Position numbers and translations under genes: made by a program
Notes under the pieces: model-generated
Database searches by the model: none
The model's input: only the letters and a program-made list of their open reading frames with translations
What the model was told of the DNA's origin: nothing
Source: Aurantimonas manganoxydans SI85-9A1
GTDB lineage: Bacteria > Pseudomonadota > Alphaproteobacteria > Rhizobiales > Rhizobiaceae
Assembly (NCBI RefSeq): GCF_000153465.1
Contig: NZ_CH672387.1
Coordinates: 1,677,546-1,741,545, forward strand
Reading direction: 5' to 3'
Length of the DNA stretch: 64,000 nt
Shown here: piece after piece, positions 38,742-48,859 of the stretch
Position numbering within the stretch: position 1 is the first letter of the stretch
Layout of the letters: each line of letters begins with the position of its first letter

Positions 38742-39965
38742 TCAGAAGAAGGCCTGGAGGCCGGTCTGGGCCTTGCCGAGGATCAGCGCATGGACGTCGT
38801 GCGTGCCCTCGTAGGTGTTGACGGTCTCCAGGTTCTGGGCGTGGCGCATGACGTGGTACTCGCCCATGATGCCGTTGCCGCCATGCATGTCGCGGGCGGT
38901 GCGGGCGATGTCCAGCGCCTTGCCGCAGTTGTTGCGCTTGATGAGGCTGATCATCTCCGGCGCCATGGCCCCCTCGTCGAACAGGCGGCCGACCCTGAGC
39001 GAGCCCTGCAGGCCCAGCGCGATCTCGGTCTGCATGTCGGCGAGCTTCTTCTGGACGAGCTGGGTCTGGGCCAGCGGGCGGCCGAACTGGGTGCGCTCCA
39101 TCGTGTAGTCGCGCGCCCGCTTCCAGCAATCCTCGGCCGCCCCCATGGCGCCCCAGGAAATGCCGTAGCGGGCCCGGTTCAGGCAGCCGAAGGGGCCGCC
39201 GAGCCCCGACACGTTCGGCAGCAGTGCATCTTCGCCCACCTCGACGCCGTCCATGACGATCTCGCCGGTGATCGAGGCGCGCAAGGACAGCTTGCCCTCG
39301 ATCTTGGGCGCCGACAGGCCCTTCATGCCCTTGTCGAGAATGAAACCGCGGATCTTGTTGTCGTGGGCGGCGGACTTCGCCCAGACGACGAAGACGTCGG
39401 CGATGGGCGAGTTGGAGATCCACATCTTGGCGCCCGACAGGCGGTAGCCGCCGTCGATCTTCTCGGCCCTTGTGGTCATGCCGCCGGGATCGGAGCCGGC
39501 ATCGGGCTCGGTCAGGCCGAAGCAGCCGACATATTCACCGGTGGCGAGCCTGGGCAGGTACTTTCGGCGCTGGGCCTCGTCGCCATAGGCGAAGATCGGA
39601 TACATCACCAAAGAGGACTGGACGCTCATCATCGAGCGATAGCCCGAATCCACCGCCTCGACGGCGCGGGCGACAAGCCCGTAGGAGACGTAGGACGCGC
39701 CGGCGCAGCCATAATCCTCGGGCAGGGTCAGGCCGAGCAGGCCGAGCTCGCCCATCTCGTTGAAGATCGCGCGGTCGGTGGTCTCGTTGCGATAGGCCTC
39801 GACGATGCGCGGCCGCAGCTTCTCCTCGGCATAGGAGCGGGCGGTCTCGAAGATCAGCCGCTCGTCCTCGGACAGCTGGTCCTCGAGCCGGAACGGATCG
39901 GCCCAGTCGAAACCGGCGGACGGGGACGCAGACGGCGAAGGCGCGGCGGCCGAAGCGTTGGACAT
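38742..39965 (-). CDS. gcdH: Glutaryl-CoA dehydrogenase-type acyl-CoA dehydrogenase
   Basis: The 407-residue flavoprotein oxidises and decarboxylates glutaryl-CoA to crotonyl-CoA. It has [18 protein letters not shown] (flavin and substrate contact), [16 protein letters not shown], and the catalytic Glu in [18 protein letters not shown], the glutaryl-CoA dehydrogenase form of this motif. A Ser/Ala/Pro-rich N-terminal 20 residues follows ATG 39965, which has AGGAA upstream. In the operon it would complete degradation of the ring-opened product of anthraniloyl-CoA down to crotonyl-CoA. Confidence 0.92.
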   Translation of the reverse strand: MSNASAAAPSPSASPSAGFDWADPFRLEDQLSEDERLIFETARSYAEEKLRPRIVEAYRNETTDRAIFNEMGELGLLGLTLPEDYGCAGASYVSYGLVARAVEAVDSGYRSMMSVQSSLVMYPIFAYGDEAQRRKYLPRLATGEYVGCFGLTEPDAGSDPGGMTTRAEKIDGGYRLSGAKMWISNSPIADVFVVWAKSAAHDNKIRGFILDKGMKGLSAPKIEGKLSLRASITGEIVMDGVEVGEDALLPNVSGLGGPFGCLNRARYGISWGAMGAAEDCWKRARDYTMERTQFGRPLAQTQLVQKKLADMQTEIALGLQGSLRVGRLFDEGAMAPEMISLIKRNNCGKALDIARTARDMHGGNGIMGEYHVMRHAQNLETVNTYEGTHDVHALILGKAQTGLQAFF

Positions 39966-40054
39966 GGCGGGATTCCTGTCGTGGTGGCGCGGCACGGGGC
40001 CGGGATCTGTCTGGATGTGAGGGGCGCAGGCCGTCCGAGTCGGATCCGCGCGGC

Positions 40055-40510
40055 CTATTCGGGCACGATGGCGGTGGCCTCGATCTCGACCAGCGCCTCG
40101 GGCTCAACGAGGTCGGAAACCTCGACCAGGGCCATGGCCGGATAATGCCGGCCGAGGACGCGGCGATAGGCGGCGCCAAGTTCGGCCGTCGAGGCGCGGT
40201 AGGTGGCGATGCTGCGCACATACCAGGTAAGGCGGGCGATATGCTCCGGCCCGCCGCCGGCTTCGGCGACCACGGCGAGGACATTGCGAAGGGTCTGTTC
40301 GACCTGCGGGATGAAGCCGTCGGCAAAGGTCTCGGTCTCGTCCCAGCCGATCAGGCCGCCGGTGAGCACCAGCCGGCCGCGACCGGCCATGCCGTTGGCG
40401 TAGCCGCGGGGCTTCTTCCATCCCGGCGGCTGCAGGGTATCGAGCGCGGCGTCTTCTGCGGCTTCGGACGAACGTGTCGGACTGGCGCCGATCTGCTGGT
40501 TGATGTTCAC
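40055..40510 (-). CDS. RidA/YjgF/UK114-family protein
   Basis: The 151-residue protein belongs to the Rid family of small trimeric proteins. The core starts about residue 30 ([20 protein letters not shown]), with [20 protein letters not shown] and [13 protein letters not shown] at the end. In E. coli RidA the Arg of PARSCVEVARL (R105) is needed to hydrolyse enamine/imine intermediates; here the aligned residue is Met ([12 protein letters not shown]). So imine deaminase activity is doubtful although an enamine intermediate is expected in this pathway. GTG 40510 overlaps the ligase stop. Confidence 0.9.
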   Translation of the reverse strand: MNINQQIGASPTRSSEAAEDAALDTLQPPGWKKPRGYANGMAGRGRLVLTGGLIGWDETETFADGFIPQVEQTLRNVLAVVAEAGGGPEHIARLTWYVRSIATYRASTAELGAAYRRVLGRHYPAMALVEVSDLVEPEALVEIEATAIVPE

Positions 40511-42156
40511 GCGTTCACTCCCTGGGTCGCGTCCTCGGCTTCGGCCTCCGCCTGCTGGCGCAATGCAAAGCGCTGCAGTTTTCCCGAACCGGTCTTGGGC
40601 AAGGCGTCCACGAAGACCACCGAGCGTGGGTATTTGTAGGGCGCGAGCTCGCGCTTCACATGGTCCTGCAGTTCCCTGGCGAGATCGGGCCCGGCCGCCG
40701 ACGGGTTGGTGAGGACGATGAAGGCCTTGACGATGCGGCCGCGCTCGGGGTCCGGGGCGCCGACGACTCCGACCTCCAGCACCAGCGGATGGGCCAGAAG
40801 CGCCGCCTCCACCTCGGGGCCGGCGATGTTGTAGCCGGCCGAGACGATCATGTCGTCGTTGCGGGCCTGGAACCAGAAATAGCCGTCCTCGTCCTCGACA
40901 TAGGTGTCGCCGGTGATGTTCCAGCCATTCTCGACATAGACGGCCTGGCGCCGGTCGGCGAGATAGCGGCAGCCGATCGGGCCGCGCACCGCGAGGCGCC
41001 CTGCGGTTCCGGCGGGCTGCGGCCTACCGGCGGCATCGACGATGCGGGCCTCGTAGCCGGGCACGGGCTTGCCGGTGGCGCCGGGGCGGATCGCTTCCTG
41101 CGGCGCGGCGATGAAGATGTGCAGCATCTCGGTCGCGCCGATGCCGTCCATCAGCTTCAGGCCGGTGGCCTCCAGCCAGGCGTCGAAGGTCGGGCGCGGC
41201 AGGGTCTCGCCGGCGGAGACGCATTTCTTCAGGGACGAGAGGTCGTTTTCGTCGATCTTCGCCAGCATGGCGCGATAGGCGGTGGGGGCGGTGAAGCAGA
41301 CCGTCGCGCCGTATTCGCCGATGGCGGCGGCAAGGTCCGGCGGGCCAGCGCGTTCGAGCAGCACCGTCGAGGCGCCGATCCGGAACGGGAACAGGACGAG
41401 CCCGCCGAGGCCGAAGGTGAAGGCCAGCGGCGGCGAGCCGATGAAGACGTCGTCGGCATCGGCGCGCAGCACGTCGCGGGCATAGCAGTCGCAGATGACC
41501 AGAAGGTCGCGGTGATAGTGAACCGTCGCCTTGGGCAGGCCGGTCGTTCCCGAGGTGAACCCCAGCAGGCAGGGATCGTCGGCGCACGAGGCCACGGCCT
41601 CGAAGCGGCCCGACGCGCCTGCCATCAGCGCGCCGAGATCACCGCCGGCAAGACCTTCCCAGGTGACGATCCGGACCGGCCGGGCGGCGGCATTCGCGGC
41701 CTTGCCCATCTCGTCGACCAGGGCCGCGTCGCACAAGGCGAGCCCGATCTCGGCCTTGTCGAGGATCTGCACGAGTTCCCGAGCCCGCAGCAGCGGCATG
41801 GTGGCGACGACGATGCCGCCGGCCTTGATGACCGCCATGTAGAGCGCGACCAGGGTCGGGTTGTTGGCCGAACGCAGGAGAACTCGGCCGCCGGGCACGA
41901 GACCGAGTTCGCCGGTCAGGACATTGGCCATCCGGTCGATCGTCCGGGCGAGTTCGGCATAGGTCCAGCGCACGCCCGGCGCGCGGATGGCGAGCCGCTC
42001 GCCGCGACCTTCGGCGACATGGCGGTCGACGAGTTCGGCGGCGGCGTTGAGCTGCTCGGGATAGCCGAGCCGGTCGAGATTGATGAAGTCCGGCTGCTCG
42101 GCCGCGGGCGGCAGGTTGTCCAGAACGAAGGTGTCGACATGGCAGGAGGCGGGCAT
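40507..42156 (-). CDS. 2-aminobenzoate-CoA ligase type (benzoate-CoA ligase family)
   Basis: The 549-residue acyl-CoA synthetase activates an aromatic acid with ATP and CoA. It has the AMP-binding P-loop LLGFTSGTTGLPKATVHYH, ATP motif GIGATEMLHIFI, hinge GWNITGDTYVEDEDGYFWFQ, and catalytic Lys in LPKTGSGKLQRF. The benzoate/aminobenzoate-CoA ligase family is supported by length and by the flanking anthraniloyl-CoA monooxygenase gene; anthranilate is the probable substrate. ATG 42156 follows GAGGAG. AMP and pyrophosphate are the by-products. Confidence 0.88.
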   Translation of the reverse strand: MPASCHVDTFVLDNLPPAAEQPDFINLDRLGYPEQLNAAAELVDRHVAEGRGERLAIRAPGVRWTYAELARTIDRMANVLTGELGLVPGGRVLLRSANNPTLVALYMAVIKAGGIVVATMPLLRARELVQILDKAEIGLALCDAALVDEMGKAANAAARPVRIVTWEGLAGGDLGALMAGASGRFEAVASCADDPCLLGFTSGTTGLPKATVHYHRDLLVICDCYARDVLRADADDVFIGSPPLAFTFGLGGLVLFPFRIGASTVLLERAGPPDLAAAIGEYGATVCFTAPTAYRAMLAKIDENDLSSLKKCVSAGETLPRPTFDAWLEATGLKLMDGIGATEMLHIFIAAPQEAIRPGATGKPVPGYEARIVDAAGRPQPAGTAGRLAVRGPIGCRYLADRRQAVYVENGWNITGDTYVEDEDGYFWFQARNDDMIVSAGYNIAGPEVEAALLAHPLVLEVGVVGAPDPERGRIVKAFIVLTNPSAAGPDLARELQDHVKRELAPYKYPRSVVFVDALPKTGSGKLQRFALRQQAEAEAEDATQGVNA

Positions 42157-42167
42157 GGGCGAACTCC

Positions 42168-43322
42168 TCAGGCGGCTTGCGACAGCAATTGGCGGGCGAT
42201 GATGAGCTTCTGGACTTCGGTCGCGCCCTCGTAGATGCGCAGGGCGCGGATCTCGCGGTACAGCGTCTCGGGCACGGAGCCGGAGCGCACGCCTTCGCCG
42301 CCATGGAGCTGGACGGCGCGGTCGATGACGCCTTGGGCGTTTTCGGTGGCGACCATCTTGGCCATGGCCGCTTCGCGGGTGATGCGGGGCGCGCCGCTGT
42401 CGCGGGTCCAGGCCGCGCGGTAGACGAGGAGGGCGGCGCTGTCGATCGCCGTCGCCATTTCGGCAAGGGCCGTCTGGGTGAGCTGCATGTCGGCCAGAGG
42501 CGCGCCGAACAGCTTGCGCGAGCGGGCGCGCTCCAGCGTCACGTCGAGGGCACGGCGCGCAAAGCCGAGGGCGGCGGCACCCACCGTCGTGCGGAAGACG
42601 TCGAGCGTCGCCATGGCGATCCTGAAGCCCGCGCCGGGCTCTCCGATGCGGTTCGATGCCGGCACCCGGCAATCGTCGAAGCGGAGGCGGGCGAGCGGAT
42701 GCGGCGCGATGGTCTCGAGCCGCTCGGCGATGGTCAGGCCCGGCGTGGCGGCCGGCACGCAGAAAGCCGAAAGGCCCTTGGCGCCGGGCGCCTCGCCGGT
42801 GCGGGCAAAGACGACGTAATGGTCGGCGATGCCGCCATTGGAGATCCAGGTCTTCTCGCCGTCGAGGCGCACCATGTCGTTGCCGACCGGGGTTGCGGCG
42901 AGCGCAATCTCGGCGACGTCGGAGCCGGCTTCCGGCTCGGTCAGCGCGAAGGCGGCAATCGCCGTGCCGTCGCGCACGCCGGGCAGCACGGAGGCTTTCT
43001 GGGCGTCGCTGCCGTAGAGCGTCAGGGCGCCGGTGCCGAGGCCCTGCATGGCGAAGGCGAAGTCGGCGAGGCCGTCGAAACGGGCGAAGGTCTCGCGCAG
43101 GATGCACAGGCTGCGCACGTCGAAGCGACCGTCCTGCGGCGCGGCATAGGCGAGGAAACCGGCCTTGCCCATGGCCGCGACGAGCCGCCGGCAAGTCCCG
43201 TCGACATCGTGGTGATCGACGAGGCCGGCGACGTTGGCGGCAGCCCAGTCCTCGGCCTTGCGGGCGAGGTCGCGGTGGCTCTGTTCGAAGAACGGCCAGT
43301 CGAGGAAGCTGCGGTCGGCCAT
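42168..43322 (-). CDS. Acyl-CoA dehydrogenase
   Basis: The 384-residue flavoprotein has [35 protein letters not shown], and the C-terminal [20 protein letters not shown] followed by [17 protein letters not shown]. It is a general acyl-CoA dehydrogenase; it differs from the gcdH-type neighbour in the YEGATE motif. In this operon it probably introduces a double bond into a cyclic or ring-opened CoA thioester from anthraniloyl-CoA. It lies between an enoyl-CoA hydratase (2 bases) and the ligase (11 bases), clearly one operon. Confidence 0.92.
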   Translation of the reverse strand: MADRSFLDWPFFEQSHRDLARKAEDWAAANVAGLVDHHDVDGTCRRLVAAMGKAGFLAYAAPQDGRFDVRSLCILRETFARFDGLADFAFAMQGLGTGALTLYGSDAQKASVLPGVRDGTAIAAFALTEPEAGSDVAEIALAATPVGNDMVRLDGEKTWISNGGIADHYVVFARTGEAPGAKGLSAFCVPAATPGLTIAERLETIAPHPLARLRFDDCRVPASNRIGEPGAGFRIAMATLDVFRTTVGAAALGFARRALDVTLERARSRKLFGAPLADMQLTQTALAEMATAIDSAALLVYRAAWTRDSGAPRITREAAMAKMVATENAQGVIDRAVQLHGGEGVRSGSVPETLYREIRALRIYEGATEVQKLIIARQLLSQAA

Positions 43323-43324
43323 CG

Positions 43325-44161
43325 TCAGTTCCCTTCGAAAACCGGCTTGCGCTTGGCCGCGAAGGCCTCGAAGGCGCGGCGGAAATCGCCGGTCTTCATG
43401 CACAGGGCCTGGGCGATCGCCTCGGCGTCGATCGCCTCGTCGACGCCCATCGCCCATTCCATCTGCAGCATGCGCTTGGTCACCGAATTGGCGTAGGTCG
43501 GACCTGCGTTGAGCGCGGCCGCCATCTCCATCGCGGCGTCCAGTGCTCCGCCGGCCTCTGTCACCCGATTGAAGAAGCCCCAGCGCTCGCCTTCCTCGGC
43601 GCTCATGAAGCGGCCGGTGTAGAGCAGTTCGGAGGCGCGGCCCTGGCCGATGATGCGGGGCAGGATCGCGCAGGCGCCCATGTCGCAGCCGGCAAGCCCG
43701 ACGCGGTTGAACAGGAAGGCGACCTTGGCGCCGCTGGCCGCGATCCGCATGTCGGAGACCATGGCCATGATGGCGCCGGCGCCGGCGCAGATGCCCTCGA
43801 CGGCGGCGATGACCGGCTGCGGGCAGGCGCGCATTTCCTTGACGAGATCGCCGGTCATGGTGGTGAAGGCGTGCAGTTCGGCCGCTTCCATCTTCGTCAG
43901 CGGCTCGATGATCTCGAAGACGTCGCCGCCGCTGGAAAAATTGCCGCCCGAGCCGGTGACGACGATGGCGGTGACGTCCTCGTCGAAGCGCATCGCCCGG
44001 AAGGTGTCGCGCAGCTCGGCGTAGCTCTCGAAGGTCAGCGGGTTCTTGCGATCCGGCCGGTCGAGGGTGATCACCGCGACGCCGTCGTTGATCGCGAGGC
44101 GGAAATGCTCGGGCACGAAGTCCCGCAACGGTGCGGCGATCGCGTTCTGGCGCTTCATCAC
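43325..44161 (-). CDS. Enoyl-CoA hydratase/isomerase family protein
   Basis: The 278-residue crotonase-fold enzyme has the oxyanion-hole segments [13 protein letters not shown] and [15 protein letters not shown]. Both usual Glu positions are not obvious; the second oxyanion loop, [20 protein letters not shown], lacks a clear acid, so the reaction could be hydration, isomerisation or ring hydrolysis. The start is GTG 44161 (overlapping the MarR stop) or the adjacent ATG 44158. It could perform the hydrolytic ring opening or hydration step of the anthranilate route, by context. Confidence 0.88.
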   Translation of the reverse strand: MMKRQNAIAAPLRDFVPEHFRLAINDGVAVITLDRPDRKNPLTFESYAELRDTFRAMRFDEDVTAIVVTGSGGNFSSGGDVFEIIEPLTKMEAAELHAFTTMTGDLVKEMRACPQPVIAAVEGICAGAGAIMAMVSDMRIAASGAKVAFLFNRVGLAGCDMGACAILPRIIGQGRASELLYTGRFMSAEEGERWGFFNRVTEAGGALDAAMEMAAALNAGPTYANSVTKRMLQMEWAMGVDEAIDAEAIAQALCMKTGDFRRAFEAFAAKRKPVFEGN

Positions 44162-44700
44162 TCGTCCTCTGGCTTTGATGGTACGGGTCCGGCGCGGCTG
44201 GCGTCATGGACCGAGTGCTTGAGGTCGCCGAGCCGCGACCAGAGTTCGGTCTGCTCCTTCGGCGAGATGCCGGCGAGGAGTTCGGCCAGCCAGTCGCTGT
44301 GGGCGCAGGCCATGCGGGTGAAGGTCGCGCGGCCCTGCTCGGTGAGGCGCACGCGCGCCGAGCGCCGGTCGTGCTCGGAGACCTGACGCTCGATCAGCCC
44401 CTCCTGGACGAGACGGTCGACGAGGCCGGTGACATTGCCGTTGGAAACCATCATCCGCCGCGACAGCTCGCCGAGCAGGATACCGTCGGACGAGCGTTCG
44501 AGCTGGGCCATCAGGTCGAAGCGGGGCAGGGTGGTGCCGAACTGCTCGCGCAGGCGCTTGCGGATCTCGGCCTCGACGAGGTTGGCGCAGGTCAGGAGGC
44601 GCAGCCACAGGCGCAGTTCGGCGCGGTGATCCTGCGGGCTCTCGCCGACCTTGGATTCGGCGTCGATATGGTCGATCGGGGTCTGCCGGGTGACACTCAC
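44158..44700 (-). CDS. MarR-family transcriptional regulator
   Basis: The 180-residue regulator has the MarR winged helix at about residues 50-125: [37 protein letters not shown], and the wing [20 protein letters not shown]. It sits inside the operon it probably controls; the GTG start overlaps the SDR stop. MarR regulators of aromatic-CoA pathways are often relieved by the CoA thioester. Three palindromes with TTTA-N4-TAAA cores in the three promoter gaps of this locus are the likely operators. Confidence 0.93.
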   Translation of the reverse strand: MSVTRQTPIDHIDAESKVGESPQDHRAELRLWLRLLTCANLVEAEIRKRLREQFGTTLPRFDLMAQLERSSDGILLGELSRRMMVSNGNVTGLVDRLVQEGLIERQVSEHDRRSARVRLTEQGRATFTRMACAHSDWLAELLAGISPKEQTELWSRLGDLKHSVHDASRAGPVPSKPEDE

Positions 44701-45461
44701 AATTCGCCTCCCGCGATCGCGATCGCCTGGCCGGTGACACCGCTGGCGCAGGCTCCGGCCAGCCACAGCACGCTGTCGGCGACCTCCTCGGGCCGGATCA
44801 GCCGGCCGAGCGGATTGACCCGGGTGAAATCCTTCAGGATTGCATCGCGGTCGCGGCCGGTCTTTTCCTCCAGCCGGTCGAGGGAGCCGGCGATCAGCGC
44901 GGTGTCGGTGTAGCCGGGACAGACGGCATTGACGGTGATGCCGGCGGTGGCCAGCTCCAGCGCCAGCGAGCGGGTCAGGCCGATGACGGCGTGCTTGGCC
45001 GCCGTATAGGCGCCGACATAGGCATAGCCCTTGAGGCCGGCGGTCGAGGCGACGTTGACGATGCGGCCCGTACCAGCCGCCTTCATCGCCGGTACGACGG
45101 CACGGATCGCGGTGAGCACCGGCTCGACATTCAACGCCATCATCCGCCGCATCTGGTCGACGTCGAGGCGTGACAGCGGAGCGGTCTCGGCGGCGCCTGC
45201 ATTGTTCACCAGCACTTCGATAGGGCCCGCGTGCTCGGCGGCGGTCGCGAGCGCTGCTTCCAGCGCTGCGGCGTCGGTCACGTCGGCGGCGACGCCGGCA
45301 TGGGCGCCGAGTTCGGCGCGGGCTCGTTCGGCACTTTCGGCGCTGCGGCCATGCACCGTCACCCGGTCACCGGCGGCGACGAAGGCGGCGGCGATCGCGT
45401 GGCCGATCCCGCGGGTGGAGCCGGTGACGAAGACGTGGCGAGGGCTGGCAGATGGGGTCAT
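44697..45461 (-). CDS. SDR family oxidoreductase
   Basis: The 254-residue short-chain dehydrogenase has the NAD(P) site TGSTRGIGHAIAAAF, NNAG in EVLVNNAGAAE, and the catalytic Ser-Tyr-Lys in VNVASTAGLKGYAYVGAYTAAKH. It resembles 3-hydroxybutyrate/3-oxoacyl dehydrogenases. As first gene of the operon behind a candidate MarR site, it probably oxidises a hydroxyacyl-CoA or the reduced ring ketone made by the monooxygenase/reductase. Confidence 0.92.
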   Translation of the reverse strand: MTPSASPRHVFVTGSTRGIGHAIAAAFVAAGDRVTVHGRSAESAERARAELGAHAGVAADVTDAAALEAALATAAEHAGPIEVLVNNAGAAETAPLSRLDVDQMRRMMALNVEPVLTAIRAVVPAMKAAGTGRIVNVASTAGLKGYAYVGAYTAAKHAVIGLTRSLALELATAGITVNAVCPGYTDTALIAGSLDRLEEKTGRDRDAILKDFTRVNPLGRLIRPEEVADSVLWLAGACASGVTGQAIAIAGGEL

Positions 45462-45480
45462 GACGACCTCCGATGAATTT

Positions 45481-45494
45481 GTTTAAGCCTAAAC
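45481..45494. promoter_or_regulatory. Candidate MarR operator 1, upstream of the SDR-marR operon
   Basis: GTTTAagccTAAAC lies 20 bp upstream of the SDR start. On the other strand it reads ATAGTTTA-N4-TAAAC, matching the sites at 52237 and 52396. Confidence 0.6.
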
Positions 45495-45582
45495 TATCTG
45501 GTCGTGCTGCGGCAAGCGTGTCGGCTAGTGTTCGGGACCGCCGCTGTTCGTGGCCGCCGCTTCAGGACCGCGGTCGGGGGGA

Positions 45583-46848
45583 TCAGGCGTTGGCGGCGCG
45601 GCGTTCGGCGACGAGGCGGTCCGGTTCGGCGGCAAAGCCCGCCTTGCCGGCATAGCCGCCGACGATCGCCTTCAGTTCGGCCCGGCTCATGACGTCCTCG
45701 ACATTGGCGAAGCCGGCGGGCGCGCGCTTCTCGACCTCGTCGATCACCCGCTCCGGGCCGCCCTTGCGGTTGAGGCGGACGATCTCGGCAGTTTTGGGCA
45801 GGCGGTCCTTCTCGTATTCCCACAGCGCCTGGCGCGGATGTTCCGCGCGCTCCAGGCAGTCGGCCAGCGAGCGGGCGTCGAGGATCGCCTGCGAGGCGCC
45901 GTTCGAGCCAACGGGATACATCGGGTGGGCGGCGTCGCCGAGCAGCGTCACCCGGCCGAAGGTCCAGCGGGGCAGGGGATCGCGGTCGCACATCGGGTAT
46001 TCGAAGGCCTGTGGCGTCGCCTCGACCAGCGCCGGGACGTCGTAGTCGGGAATGGCGAAGCGCTTGGCATAGGGCAGGACCAGCGAGCGCAGGGCCGGGC
46101 GCGACCAGCTTTCCTTCGGCGGCGGGGACTTGGCCCCATCGGCCATCTTGATGTTGACGACCCAGTTCATCAGCTGGGTGCCGTCGCCCTTCTCGGCGAT
46201 CGGATAGAGCACGAACTTGGCGCCCATGCCGCCGCCGATCGCCATGGTGCGACCGTCGCGCCAGCTCTTCCATTCGGTGGCGCCGCGCCACATCAGGACG
46301 CCGTTCCAGCAGGGCGCGCCCTCGTCCGGGTAGAAGCGCTTGCGGGCGGTGGAATGGATGCCGTCGGCACAGACGAGAATGTCGCCGCGCACGGTGGTTC
46401 CGGCGTCGCCGCGGACGAAATCGGTGAAATGGGCGGTGACGCCACCCTCGTTCTGGATGAAGCCCGACAGGCTGAGGCCGGTCTTCACCGCGTCCGGCCC
46501 CAGCCGTTCGACGACGGCATCGTAGATCAGCTTCTGCAGCCGGCCGCGATGGATGGAGAACTGCGGAACGGGGTGGCCGGCGTCAATGCCGCGCAGCTCG
46601 CTCCACACCTCCTGGCCCTGGCGGTTGTAGTAGACCAGTTCACGGGTGCGCAGGCCGACCTTGTCGAGGGCCGGCAGAAGGCCGATCTCGGCGAGTTCGC
46701 GGATGGCGTGGGGCAGGGTGTTGATGCCCACCCCGACCTCGCGGACAGCCGGCGACTGTTCGTAGATCTCGGCCTTGATGCCGCGCTTGTGCAGCATGAG
46801 CGCGGCGGTCAGCCCGCCGATGCCTGCGCCTGCGATGATCACCTTCAT
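45583..46848 (-). CDS. FAD-dependent aromatic monooxygenase, PhzS-like
   Basis: The 421-residue flavoprotein has the dinucleotide motif IIAGAGIGGLTAALMLHKRG, the DG motif VCADGIHSTARK, and the flavin-ribityl segment RVTLLGDAAHPMYPVGSNG. It shares many segments with PhzS, the 5-methylphenazine-1-carboxylate hydroxylase (for example GVGINTLPHA, FSIHRGRLQ, MWRGATEW, CDRDPLPRW), so hydroxylation, perhaps decarboxylative, of an aromatic acid is likely. It follows a cupin gene and the ABC importer on the same strand. Its place in the anthranilate route is not evident. ATG 46848 has AAGGAGG. Confidence 0.88.
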   Translation of the reverse strand: MKVIIAGAGIGGLTAALMLHKRGIKAEIYEQSPAVREVGVGINTLPHAIRELAEIGLLPALDKVGLRTRELVYYNRQGQEVWSELRGIDAGHPVPQFSIHRGRLQKLIYDAVVERLGPDAVKTGLSLSGFIQNEGGVTAHFTDFVRGDAGTTVRGDILVCADGIHSTARKRFYPDEGAPCWNGVLMWRGATEWKSWRDGRTMAIGGGMGAKFVLYPIAEKGDGTQLMNWVVNIKMADGAKSPPPKESWSRPALRSLVLPYAKRFAIPDYDVPALVEATPQAFEYPMCDRDPLPRWTFGRVTLLGDAAHPMYPVGSNGASQAILDARSLADCLERAEHPRQALWEYEKDRLPKTAEIVRLNRKGGPERVIDEVEKRAPAGFANVEDVMSRAELKAIVGGYAGKAGFAAEPDRLVAERRAANA

Positions 46849-46880
46849 GGCCTTGCCTCCTTGCGCCCCCTGGTCCCCGC

Positions 46881-47339
46881 CTATTCCGCGTCTGGCGGCG
46901 GCAGGAAATCGACCTCGTGCTGGGCCGAGACGGCGACGACTTCGGCCGGGTCGGCGGTCGGTCCGAGATTGTGCAGCGCCCAGAACAGATCGTAGAGGCG
47001 CTGGGCCGGGGAGACCCAGAAATAGCACTTCACGTCGGAATCCGTCCGGTTGAACAGGCCGTGCGGGATGCCGCGCGGCAGGCGGACGAGATCGCCCGGC
47101 TCGGCATGGCTCTCCTGGCCGTCGAGGATCACGTCGAGACGGCCTTCCAGCATGTAGACGAATTCTTCCTGGGTCGGATGGATATGCGGCGGCACGAAGG
47201 TGCCGACCGGGAAGGTCGCGTGCCAGGAGAACGAGCTCTCGGCATGCTGCTTGGGCACGTAGATCTGGCCCAGGATGTTCCAGCTTATGCCGTCCATCCC
47301 CTCGTTGGCCTTGGTGACGCCGGCGGTCATGATCGGCAT
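46881..47339 (-). CDS. Cupin-domain protein
   Basis: The 152-residue single-domain cupin keeps the metal ligands: PPHIHPTQEEFVYMLEGRL (two His and one Glu) and a later His in PRGIPHGLFNRT. Such proteins may be dioxygenases, isomerases or ligand-binding proteins. It sits between livF and the PhzS-like gene with a strong AAGGAG site, so co-expression with transport and aromatic oxidation is likely. The function is unknown. Confidence 0.87.
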   Translation of the reverse strand: MPIMTAGVTKANEGMDGISWNILGQIYVPKQHAESSFSWHATFPVGTFVPPHIHPTQEEFVYMLEGRLDVILDGQESHAEPGDLVRLPRGIPHGLFNRTDSDVKCYFWVSPAQRLYDLFWALHNLGPTADPAEVVAVSAQHEVDFLPPPDAE

Positions 47340-47405
47340 GGGCGTGGCTCCTTGCTTGCGGAATCGAAAGGCGTGGCGCCATTGGCACCGCGGTCGGTGC
47401 GAGGC

Positions 47406-48103
<698 letters not shown>

Positions 48104-48104
<1 letters not shown>

Positions 48105-48859
48105 CAGGCGGCCTCCTCCTCGCCGAGATAGGCGGTCCTCACTTCGGGATGGACGCGGACCTCCTCAGCGGTGCCCGTGGCGATCAGCCGGCCATAGACC
48201 AGGACGCTGACCCGGTCGGCAAGGGCGAAAACGGCATCCATGTCGTGCTCGATCAGGACGATGGTGTGCGTGGTCTTCAGTTCGGCCATCAGCGCGACCA
48301 GAACCGCCGATTCCTCGTGGCCGGTGCCGGCGAGCGGCTCGTCGAGCAAGAGGAGCCGGGCGCCGGTCGCCAGTGCGATGGCGATCTCCAACTGGCGCTT
48401 TTCGCCATGGGACAGGCTGCCGGCGCGCCTCTCGGCCCGATCGTCGAGCCTGACGCGGGCAAGCGCCGCCATGGCGGCGTCGTTGAGCGCGGTCTCGCGC
48501 GCCGCGGAGGCGAAGAAGCGGAAACTCGAGCCCGAGCGCGCCTGCACCGCCATGGCCGCGTTTTCCAGAACGGTGAAGCCGTCGAGGATCGAGGTGATCT
48601 GGAAGGAGCGGGCCAGTCCGCGGTGCACGCGGCCCGCCATGTCGACCCGGGTGATGTCCTCGCCGGCGAAGTGCACCGAGCCGCCGTCGCTGGCGAGACT
48701 GCCGGAGAGCTGGTGGATCAGCGTCGTCTTGCCGGCGCCGTTCGGGCCGATGATGGCGTGGAGTTCGCCGGGCATGACTTGGAAGCTGACATCGTCGGTG
48801 ACGTGCAGGGCGCCGAAGGCCTTGCGCAGATTGCGGATGTCGAGAAGCGGTCCGGTCAT
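48104..48859 (-). CDS. livG: Branched-chain/aromatic-type ABC transporter ATPase LivG
   Basis: The 251-residue ATPase has Walker A IIGPNGAGKTTLIHQ, signature LSHGEKRQLEIAIAL (with LSHGE as in LivG), Walker B LLLLDEPLAG and the C-terminal BCA-type extension (EVRTAYLGEEEAA). ATG 48859 overlaps the livM stop (ATGA). Confidence 0.94.
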
